NCBI GenBank assembly: GCA_003116975.1
Contig: BGKB01000002.1
Span: 1-64,000 of the forward strand
DNA from: Aurantiochytrium sp. KH105
Lineage: Eukaryota > Sar > Bigyra > Thraustochytrida > Thraustochytriidae
DNA: 64,000 nucleotides
Direction: 5' to 3'
Positions 20,101 through 27,113 of the stretch are shown here, one piece after another; the stretch's first letter is position 1, and the number at the start of each line of letters is the position of its first letter. The notes under the pieces are model-generated. The model had not been told where the DNA came from and made no database searches. It worked only from the letters and a program-made list of their open reading frames with translations. The position numbers were made by a program, and so were the translations under genes.

Positions 20101-23100
20101 CACCTCGTTACTCAGGCAGCTTCCCTGCGCGCCAAGCTCATACCCGCTCACGTCGACGTTCACTGAGCCGCCCTCGACGTCGGTTCGAGGAAAGCGCACG
20201 GCGCTCACTCGGTGGTTCTCCAGCGTCGCCTTGCGCGGCAGCTGGCAAGAGACAAAGGCGTCCGACCCGGAGCCCACGACCGAGCCCTCGACAGTGCTGC
20301 CGCCGTCAAAGGTGCACTCCACGACGCTCCCGCTGTCCGAAGTATCCAAGGAGGCAAGCAGCGATGCGAAGCTCGTGCCGCCGCTCACAAAGACGCGTGC
20401 AGCCTCACCCACACAAACGGGGTCGCCCGTCGGTTCCTCCAGGGTGCCCACGCTTGACACGAGACACGGCGACCCTGTGATCACATCGAGGTTGAAAGCG
20501 ATGCTGCCCAAAACAGATTGCTGCGTCTCGTCGCTCTCTGAGGAAGAGCACGCAAACAAGAGCTCGACCTCGAGGCCCTGTGCCACTCCATTCCCTTCAC
20601 CGAGCAAGAGCTCGTCCGGAATGATGCAAAAGAGACCCTGATCGGAAGCGTCGCGCTGCGCGCTTACGAGCACCGAAGACGCATCGCCTGCGATGGGTAG
20701 TCCGCCGGAAAACCTGCACTGGACAGCGGTCTCGTCGAGCCCGCTCGCTGTGCTTCCAGAAAAGAGCACCGCCGCGCCAACGTCGGCGGCATTGGCCTGG
20801 GCCCAGCACGCCGAGACGTCCTTGCCAAGAAAGACCTCGCTCGCGGATGATCGCGTGGAGAGCTCGAGGCATTGGCTTGTTTCACTGGCCAGAGTCTGGG
20901 TCAGCACTGTGACCCCGTCGCTGCGCAGCTCAAAGACCTTAAAGGTCAAGGGGCATTGGCCTTCTTCGACCACGAGGTCAGAGGTACGGCACTCGAACGA
21001 GCCATCGCCCAGGGCCATCTGCGTCGCCTCGACTTCCACGGGACTATTTTTGTTGTTGTCATCGATGAAAAAGCATTTCACAGATGCGTCGGAACCATCA
21101 ATGACCGCCGAGGACGAAGCGTCCGGAACCAACCGCACGGTGGCGTCAGCGCCGAAACAAGGCTCCTCGTTCACTTCAACATCGATGCAGGCGTCGAGCG
21201 CAAGGTTTGTTCCATTATACGTCGAAAGTGCCATGGCGCGACCCGAGCCCGAGCCCGATGCGGCGTACAGGTACGCGCCCGTCGTCATGACGCGCTCGAG
21301 GCTGCTTGCATTATACTGCGAGGGGTCGTACACGTCATCCGGTAGAATGCAGGTGATGCTATTCGTGCCTGACGCGCTGGGCGACCGAATGTAAGAGTAC
21401 TCGTTGCCCTCGTCGTCTTCAAAGTCAATGATGCACACCACGCGCAGTTCCGTGTCCGCGCTGGCCGCTTCGTGCGCCCATTTAATGGTGCTGCCAGAAA
21501 ATGTGGCCTCGGCCTGGCCATCCATGCGCCAGCATACCGTGGTCGGCACGTCTGCGTCCACACAAAACGGCGACACGAGGTCGAGGTTCGATTCCGGCTC
21601 GGTCAGCTTGGTGTATGTAAGCGACGACACTGTGGTGCCGGGGATGGTCTCTCCGTCCCCGAGGCTCAGCTGCAGACTCAAGCCAGAGACGACGGCTGGG
21701 CTGACGACGCTGACGTCGGCAACAGCGGCGTTGTCCACGGAGGAGCCTTGCACAGTGAGCGCGTCTTCGTCGACAGTTGACGAGCTCCGGAAGCGCGCGC
21801 TCGCGTCGTCGGCTGCAAGTTCGCACGTGTACGAGTCCCCGCTCTCGGCGGCAGTGGCGTCTGCGGTACGTGTGAACGAGTACCCGTCGTCCTCGAACTC
21901 AAAGACGCATTGCACGGTAAAAGTGCGATTTGCGTTCGAAAGCAGGCTGTCCACGGTCTCGCCCGTAAGAGCGTACTTGATCTTGTCTCCAAGGCAACGC
22001 AAGTCGTCGCTGCCGTCCTTTGCGCTTGCCGTAACGCACGCAGGGCGATCCAAGGAAAAGGTGGTCAGCGGCCCCACCTCACGTCGCTGTTCTGCTTCGA
22101 CGTTGACAAATTGAACGGAAACCACCTCATCTTCGGTGTCGGAGCTGTAGTACGAAAGAGGCACCTCACACTCGAAGCCGCCGACAATGCTCGTGGCCGG
22201 CACGTCGGGGAAAACGTAGTCTGGCTGGCCCGACATGTTGAAGGTGCAAACGGGATTCGTGAGCACGGTCACGGAAGTACCCGTAATCTGGACCATGGGC
22301 GAAACGCCGGCGCAGATCGTGCCGTTGACGTTTGACGTGCTGAGTCTGATTTGGAAGTCGCCAATGATGTAGGCTGTGAGGTTGCCCACGATTTTATCGA
22401 GTGAGCCTGCGTCTTCGACGGGAAAGATGCGGCTGGTGCTGTCGGTGATCTCTGCAACCTCCTCGAGCTGCTGATCTTGCTTGGCCTCGCTCAGGCTCCC
22501 GGTCAAGGTGAGCGCGAAGATTTGCGTGTTGTTCAGCTCACGGATATCCGCTGCAATGGCCTCGGAGCGTGACTTGACGTCGCTGTCCCCTTCTTTATTC
22601 GTCCGCTCCAAGAAGCCATCGGTGACGTAGAGGATACTTGATGTGCGATCCGGGGGCGCCAGGGCCACAGCCTCTTCGATCCACTCTTGTGTCTGGGTCA
22701 GCGCCGTCTCTGCGCATGTGTTGCCGTCAGGTTCAATCGCGCCCAGTGTGTCGAAGGCTTCAGCGATTTCAGTTTCATTGCCCGTGGGACTTAAGATGAT
22801 GTATGGATCCTTGCTTTGGCCCATGCAGCGAAAGACGGTGATGGCGACGCGAATGCCGTTGTTCTCGGGGCTCTCGTAGTATGACCCCACGAACTCAGCC
22901 ATGGCTTTGACAGTCTCTGCGCAAAACGAGGCGAGGAGCTCCATGCAGGTGAGCCCTCCTGAGACCTCTTTGCACTCGGCGTTTCCGTCGTTCATGCTGC
23001 CAGAGGCGTCGACGACAAAGTAAAAGTCCTGGGCCGTGCTGACGGCGGCCACTTCTGCCGCCTGCGCCTGCAACGCGACGTTGGCCAGGGTCATCGCCGC

Positions 23101-23145
23101 CACCGCCGCGGCGGCCACGACGCGGCCCAAGCTCGTGCGCCGCAT
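17101..23145 (-). CDS. Giant type I membrane protein: VWA, repeated four-Cys modules, TM, Tudor-like modules, PDZ
   Basis: The first ATG is at 23145 (the frame runs on upstream through GC-rich, non-credible sequence), giving 2014 residues with a signal peptide (about 1-29, ending ALQAQA). A VWA domain spans about 41-235 with a complete MIDAS-type D-x-S-x-S (D46, S48, S50). Up to about residue 1500 there are roughly ten modules of 100-140 residues, each with about four cysteines (C..C(h)G...C.F......C..P). A single TM lies at about 1505-1530, followed by a KRRQ stop-transfer. The cytoplasmic part has about five Tudor/agenet-like beta modules, starting near 1568, 1635, 1693, 1753 and 1806 (F.VGDRIEA...WHKG..., F.AGQAVEVRNEQG...WARARI...). 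A PDZ-like domain (about 1915-2005, GLGLSLGW...LVGLKDELIKVNEIPV) ends the protein. The layout suggests an adhesion or mechanosensing receptor, but its ligand is unknown. I know no described family with this combination. Confidence 0.82.
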   Translation of the reverse strand: MRRTSLGRVVAAAAVAAMTLANVALQAQAAEVAAVSTAQDFYFVVDASGSMNDGNAECKEVSGGLTCMELLASFCAETVKAMAEFVGSYYESPENNGIRVAITVFRCMGQSKDPYIILSPTGNETEIAEAFDTLGAIEPDGNTCAETALTQTQEWIEEAVALAPPDRTSSILYVTDGFLERTNKEGDSDVKSRSEAIAADIRELNNTQIFALTLTGSLSEAKQDQQLEEVAEITDSTSRIFPVEDAGSLDKIVGNLTAYIIGDFQIRLSTSNVNGTICAGVSPMVQITGTSVTVLTNPVCTFNMSGQPDYVFPDVPATSIVGGFECEVPLSYYSSDTEDEVVSVQFVNVEAEQRREVGPLTTFSLDRPACVTASAKDGSDDLRCLGDKIKYALTGETVDSLLSNANRTFTVQCVFEFEDDGYSFTRTADATAAESGDSYTCELAADDASARFRSSSTVDEDALTVQGSSVDNAAVADVSVVSPAVVSGLSLQLSLGDGETIPGTTVSSLTYTKLTEPESNLDLVSPFCVDADVPTTVCWRMDGQAEATFSGSTIKWAHEAASADTELRVVCIIDFEDDEGNEYSYIRSPSASGTNSITCILPDDVYDPSQYNASSLERVMTTGAYLYAASGSGSGRAMALSTYNGTNLALDACIDVEVNEEPCFGADATVRLVPDASSSAVIDGSDASVKCFFIDDNNKNSPVEVEATQMALGDGSFECRTSDLVVEEGQCPLTFKVFELRSDGVTVLTQTLASETSQCLELSTRSSASEVFLGKDVSACWAQANAADVGAAVLFSGSTASGLDETAVQCRFSGGLPIAGDASSVLVSAQRDASDQGLFCIIPDELLLGEGNGVAQGLEVELLFACSSSESDETQQSVLGSIAFNLDVITGSPCLVSSVGTLEEPTGDPVCVGEAARVFVSGGTSFASLLASLDTSDSGSVVECTFDGGSTVEGSVVGSGSDAFVSCQLPRKATLENHRVSAVRFPRTDVEGGSVNVDVSGYELGAQGSCLSNEVVVDPQTDGTEERRRELQTSSTEEAAYCLGDALSTQFSGDSIESLLEVFGDTDTEERTNDANETETVTVLTQWECQWQIDTDWDPEGGIDVTQPIWPNASDSTIICESEVWSPFSTSSFNLGAYSSVTLMVVTDAVNGTNSSVGDPVSFEQDYKAQVCSGNLSQGSGVPATDADCARAAVELVLGGRSAITLAKEQDRVSCEFDGPSGLEVGTPIFTGGSNPSVECQAPGWEPKSDAGNYTSITLLARVDDGNETMSVKALEFAPTAARVCISVDTPSTICVGEPVTATLTGTSLGAYRAWNDDSFEGTTCSGSSGSSEVAFTNSSESNGSTDVVLCDVRSTLSSTSISESLTVSMRDVDLVASYALDVSAARNSARCLGSTSSFATCSVGTANTEIELSGASLELMDLSLFMCVLSNSTTSKVEEADLRTVGSDANGTVLCTADDAFDTFKVVLRSEADESLADGDIVQDNSTCTSGAATLPPSSEDDGESGSLGIILGVVLSLIIALLVLAIFVYARKRRQARAKEPVANDDLERGIPAKFMVDEGPAMGDGLLHDFSVGDRIEAQGDFDESGTPEAWHKGTLVADHHNGEFTVQLDHVPLDQSEQVVALSAMQRARSDFAVNDHVEAKYGAGQTWHEARVAKVNKNDTYDLTYVSGDLAPEAMVASGLVRAPLMNLEPGSLVEALHAGEGRYLRGVVDTRDVPTEMYGILFDGFAEDPAEGAVSPVMVPRVNVRPFEIAAGDLMDVKRPEDFAPVRAIVSSVDEASATCTLVDEETGESLVDVAFVHIYRPVFSAGQAVEVRNEQGDGWARARISQVNTSANSYEVEYLGEEGRTESGVPVARVREAREPANDPIPDIFRPPQRDHEELYDENGEPVPYHLRFKKSKPIAYHELPNNQFDVTVDMSDGLGLSLGWTNDSRVIVAGFRDLPISGSWGPIEATGLVGLKDELIKVNEIPVVGKSFVEVSELIKKSDKIIKLQFGRWDDDGPVSMGMQEQ

Positions 23146-23148
23146 CTT

Positions 23149-23178
23149 CTCCTCTCCTCTCCTCTCCTCTCCTCTCCG
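23149..23178. repeat. (TCTCC)n pentanucleotide repeat in the 5' leader of the VWA gene
   Basis: About six TCTCC units starting four bases upstream of the VWA start codon, purine-rich (GGAGA) on the mRNA strand. It may sit in the 5' UTR. Confidence 0.85.
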
Positions 23179-24651
23179 CTGCCGCTGTGCTCGCTGGCAC
23201 GCAGCAGAACTGCCGGCACTGGGAATCGGGGTGGGGAAGAGCGGGGAGGGGGGGTCGGCCCTCGCGGGTCGGCTTCGTTCCAGGTTTAGTGTAGCTGGCT
23301 CACCGCGGCGCACGGCGGCCGTCCGCTCCACGCCAATATGCACCTACCTCCTCCTCTGTCTCGCCTCCCGCACTCTCTCCCTCCCTGCAGTGAGTGCGCT
23401 GCGGATTCACCGACCCACCCGCCGCCGAGCGCGACGTCGGCGCCGTCGAGAAGGCCGCGCTGGTGGCTGGCTGAGAGCGGTGGCCCACCGCGCGACGCGA
23501 GTTGCTGCTGTAGTTGCTGCTGTAGCTGCCGCTGCTGCTGCTGCTGCTGCTGCTGCAGACGCCCGCAAGGCTGGCTCCAGGCTCTCTCCCCGCCCGCCCT
23601 GCGCTTTCTCTGCCGGCCCGCTCGCCGGTCGACCGCCGCTGCCGCCGCAGATGATGCCGCCCTCCGGGGCGCTCTCGGAAACGGCAATTTCGCGCGCCCG
23701 CCTGTCCTGCACTGCGCGCTCGGCGCTCGCTCGGCTGCCCGCCCTCTCCCGCGTCCTTGCGGTGCGCGCGCCGCGCCCAGAAAGCTCGCCCTTCGCGCGG
23801 CCGCCCTTCGCGGGCAGGCGCCGCGTCCGCGCGGCCTTCGCTTGCCCTCCGCGCCGAGGGCCGCCTCGCGCCGTGCCGTGCCTGTCTGCCTGCCTGCCTG
23901 CCTGCCTGCCTGCTGCCTGTCTGGCGCGCCTCGCTCTCTCTCTTCCTCGCGCGCCTTGCTTTGCTCGCCCTGCGCGGCCTCGCTCTGCTCTCCTCGCGCG
24001 CGCCGACCGACCCTCGCGCCGCTCGTCCGCCGCCGCCGCCGCGCCAGGTCCCGCGCAGCAGGCGGTCAGCCCGGCGAGAGCTCGGAGGGAGGGAGGGAGG
24101 GAGGGCGGGCGCGGAGCGAGATGGATGGGGGAATGGGATGGATGGATGGATGGAGCGGGGAACGGCGGAGCGCCACGAGCCGCGTCGCTTGCTTCCACGC
24201 CGCCGAGCACGGCAGCGGGCGAGGCGAGGCGCCGCGGAAGGGGCGCGCGGGCGCAGCTGCGCGGGCGCGAGGGCGAGGAGGCGGGCCTGGCCGGTCTTCC
24301 GGTACTGCCAGGGGTGTAGTAGTATGTGGAGCAGCCAGGGTCAAGATTGGACAACGTGAAAGACTATTTAACTTTCTGCGCCAGCCAAGCCAGCCCAAGT
24401 CAGCCCGAGTCAGCCCAAGCGAAGTCAAGCCAAGCAAAGCCAAGCGAAGCCAGAGCGCGCCGCCGCTCGCCCGCGCTTAGACCTGCCCGTCCTTGGCGCG
24501 GCGCGGAGCGGCACGAGAGGGCGTGAAAGGGCGCGTCTAGTTGTCAATGTGGCGAAACAAACAACTTGAACCAAGTAGCCAGCACAGACCGGCGCCCGCA
24601 CTGCGGAAAGCCCACTTGCCCGCGCCGCAGCTCGACTTGCGCGGGCCGCCC

Positions 24652-24664
24652 GCAAGTGCGCTAT
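24652..24664 (+). promoter_or_regulatory. GCAAGTGCGCTAT motif, candidate promoter element
   Basis: This 13-mer recurs on the opposite strand at 30223-30235, upstream of the gelsolin gene. A related form occurs at 12315-12350. It lies about 1.5 kb upstream of the VWA start codon. A 13-base match alone can occur by chance in a window this size. Confidence 0.25.
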
Positions 24665-25453
24665 GCGCGCCCTGCCACTGCGGCACTGCAAACGAAGAGA
24701 CAGACCGTCCCCCTTTGCATTTCTTGCACCTCCGTCGTCCAAAGAGGACGCCAAAGTCAAGACCTCACGCCGCTCGCCACGACGGTCTCGGCGCCGCCGC
24801 GACTCGCACATAACATCTCCGTCGCCGTCGACTGCCTGCCTGCTGGCCTGCCGGCCTGCTTGCCTCTCCGCTCCGCGTCGCTGCCCGTCGCGGACGAAGC
24901 GAGGCGCGCTCACAGCGGTGTGGCCATTATCAGCGATTGACCCCCTGAAGTGGACCGACGACGGGCTCCGAGCTCGCCGCTTTGCCGTGACCTTTGCTTT
25001 GCTATACTTTGCTTTGCTCCGCTACCGCTTGGCACGCGATGGAACGAACGCACGCACGCCCACCCACCTGCAGCTGCAGCTGCTGGCAGTGGCCGGTCAT
25101 CATGATCGTCGTAGGAACAGGCTCGCTCGCCGACAAGACGTTACATTGCCTGGCCCACTGACGCTCGGACAGCAGGCCGCTCTAGTAGTCAGCCTGCCGA
25201 AACGCTGCGGTCGCTGTCGACAACGCGAGATGGCTCAATTTCATCGAAAGCGAACGCCACGCTTGACACTCGCTGCGCTGGCTAGCCATGCCACGCGCGA
25301 GAGAGCCGTGGATAAGCTGCCGCGGCGATGCCACAAGGGAAAAAGGAGAAGAAGCCAGCAAGAGCAAGCTGCTGCTAGTTGCTGGGCTCCAGCTGTGCAG
25401 CTGCTGGGCTTCAGCTGGGCTCCAGCTGCGTGAAAAGCTTCCCTCGTCTACGC

Positions 25454-25616
25454 TCGGCAGATGCAAGGGCAAGGGAAGAGTCCAACGAAGAAAGAACTAC
25501 TTGCTGCTGGTGGTGTGGCACACGCTGTTTATTGACAGTCGGCAGATGCAAGGGCAAGGAAAGAGTACAAAGAAGGAAGACCTACTTGCTGCCGGTTGCA
25601 CACACTGTTGATTAAA
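25454..25616. repeat. Direct repeat of about 78 bp, period 85 bp
   Basis: Two diverged copies begin TCGGCAGATGCAAGGGCAAG at 25454 and 25539. Both continue through GAAGAG...CTACTTGCTGC...GCACAC.CTGTT. No frame is conserved between them, and it lies about 210 bp downstream of the RPP38-like stop codon. Confidence 0.75.
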
Positions 25617-25824
25617 AGAGGAAAACAAGGCCAGAGCAAAATGTTCGAGCAAACGCAGAAAACTAATACTTGTCAAAAACATCAAAATACAAGAGGGACA
25701 CCGAGGCCAAGCTTGCGACTTAGACACGAGGCCAAACGAGTGGGTAGGCGCGGCATTTGGCTCCAAAGCGAAGCCAGGGACTCGAGCGATAAAACCCATC
25801 TCGGAGACTGCAAAACTACTTGGT

Positions 25825-26439
25825 CTACTTCGCGTCCAGTGTTTCAAGAGCGCGACGCATATTCGGATCGAGCGCTGAGCGAGGTCCCAAGGCAAGAACC
25901 ATGATGGAGCGCAACTGCAGCGCCTTGCCCAGAAGCTGTGGCGTGGTCTCAACGAGAGCGTAAGCCTGAACCCCGCGTACCGCGCACGCTTGAACGAGAC
26001 GGTCTCGGAATTCTGCTTTAACTGCCTCGGGTTTCGCGCTGATGACAACTGCAGAAATGCGCGGTTCTGCACGCTCGAGCTCGCGAAGCACCGCTCTGGT
26101 GCCCAGAATCGTGCCCTCCGCGCCAACCTTGGGTTTGGGGTCCTCGGCACGAATTGGAATAAATTCTTCTACCTCGTCTTGGCGTTGGAATTCTTCTTGT
26201 TGAAGATGAGAACCGGGACTGGAGTTCTCCTTTTTCAGTGCTTTTCTTGCCTCTTCTCGCTTTGCGGACTCCTTTTGCCTTCGTTTGCGCTTGCGCACTC
26301 TGCGCGCCTGCTTGAGCGACGATGCGGTCGAGGTCCATCTCGCGCCCGACGCTTCGAGACGCCAGGCCGTCTCGAGCGCTGCTGTAAAGGCGCACTCATC
26401 GCTGACCTCGCGCAGGATAGCGGCTTGCGGAGCAGACAT
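25825..26439 (-). CDS. RPP38-like L7Ae-family protein (RNase P/MRP subunit candidate)
   Basis: The 204-residue protein starts at an ATG. An N-terminal helical part is followed by a very basic stretch at about 44-70 (RRVRKRKRRQK) and a charged linker. The C-terminal half (about 105-200) fits the L7Ae/L30e/Gadd45 fold: ILGTRAVLRELERAE, the strand ISAVVISAK, a helix, VQAYALVETT, then LGKALQLRSIMVLALG. The position and wording of the last two segments are closest to RPP38, the L7Ae-type protein of RNase P and RNase MRP, which binds kink-turn RNA for tRNA and rRNA processing in the nucleolus. The basic stretch could serve as nucleolar signal and RNA contact. Other L7Ae paralogues are possible, but the basic N-terminal extension and length favour RPP38. 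Confidence 0.65.
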   Translation of the reverse strand: MSAPQAAILREVSDECAFTAALETAWRLEASGARWTSTASSLKQARRVRKRKRRQKESAKREEARKALKKENSSPGSHLQQEEFQRQDEVEEFIPIRAEDPKPKVGAEGTILGTRAVLRELERAEPRISAVVISAKPEAVKAEFRDRLVQACAVRGVQAYALVETTPQLLGKALQLRSIMVLALGPRSALDPNMRRALETLDAK

Positions 26440-27113
26440 CGTGCCTTGCGCCTAGGCGTACTCGAGCGCTTGCGTCTTCTTCGAGTCGGCTTTGCGTCGC
26501 GCGGCCAACCAACTTGACTCGGATGTCATTGCTTGCTTGGTTGATAAGAAGCAGAAAAAAAAATTGAAAACTAAAAATCCACAAAAATCCCCTCGCAAAA
26601 ATCGACCAAAAACAACGAACGGAAAATGAAGAACCCAGCCCAGCCCAGCCCACCAAGGACGGCCCGAGAGCAAAATTGTCAATTTCAACAGCGCAAAGGG
26701 GGCGGGTAGGGGCAAAAAAAATCTAGCCGCAAATTTACGGGATTTAGGTAGGCCGGGCCACCCACATTCACATTGTGTTGCAAGCTTTGAGGTCCGCTTG
26801 CTGAGTGTTGCAAGAACCTCTCTTGTCCCTCTCACGCACAAAAGACAAAAGAACAACAAAATAAGCATTGTAAAGAAAATGGCCAAGCCGCGTTGCAGCT
26901 TCAGTGGCAAAGAAAAGAAGGAATATGAGAGGGTGAGAGAGAGAAATATAGAGTCAAAAGGGCGCAGCGACACGCGCCGCGAGCAAGAAACGAATTCCAG
27001 AGTACTGGAACAGACGCGCTGCAGAAAGGTGTATACGTACTAAGAGAAAGGGTGGGTGAAAAGGAGGACAAAAGAAGTCGATCCATGGGAGGGGGGGGGG
27101 GGGGGTGGCTCGC
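26440..27113. other. Intergenic between the gelsolin and RPP38-like genes, with 15-G run
   Basis: Upstream of the RPP38-like gene and downstream of the gelsolin-repeat gene. A hydrophobic frame on the minus strand (about 26452-26973) has no domain and is AT-biased like spacer. A run of 15 G (27091-27105) lies eight bases beyond the gelsolin stop codon, appearing as poly-C in the mRNA. Confidence 0.55.
27091..27105. repeat. 15-base G run at the start of the gelsolin 3' UTR
   Basis: An uninterrupted G15 run (C15 on the gene strand) eight bases beyond the gelsolin TAA. It is prone to slippage or sequencing error, but it lies outside the reading frame. Confidence 0.9.

Larger units (their letters stand above)
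23146..25824. other. Long GC-rich upstream region of the VWA gene with many simple repeats
   Basis: Immediately before the VWA start is a (TCTCC)n run (about 23149-23178). Further up are CTG repeats (about 23530-23556), TGCC (about 23886-23912), GGGA (about 24086-24106) and GATG (about 24119-24157). A CAAGC/CAGCC-rich stretch lies at about 24383-24450, and GCAAGTGCGCTAT at 24652. An 85-bp direct repeat lies at 25454-25616. Long open frames on both strands between 23.3 and 24.5 kb are Ala/Arg/Pro-rich by-products of composition. No gene is supported here. Confidence 0.6.

Noticed and set aside
23036..24480. Several long open frames (200-430 codons) on both strands upstream of the VWA gene
   Set aside because: Ala/Arg/Pro-rich frames on both strands at once, following the high GC content and containing simple repeats. 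No domain, and no single frame is favoured.
26452..26973. Minus-strand hydrophobic frame upstream of the RPP38-like gene
   Set aside because: Phe/Leu runs arise from A/T-rich spacer; no signal peptide plus domain logic, and the frame sits in the probable promoter of the RPP38-like gene.
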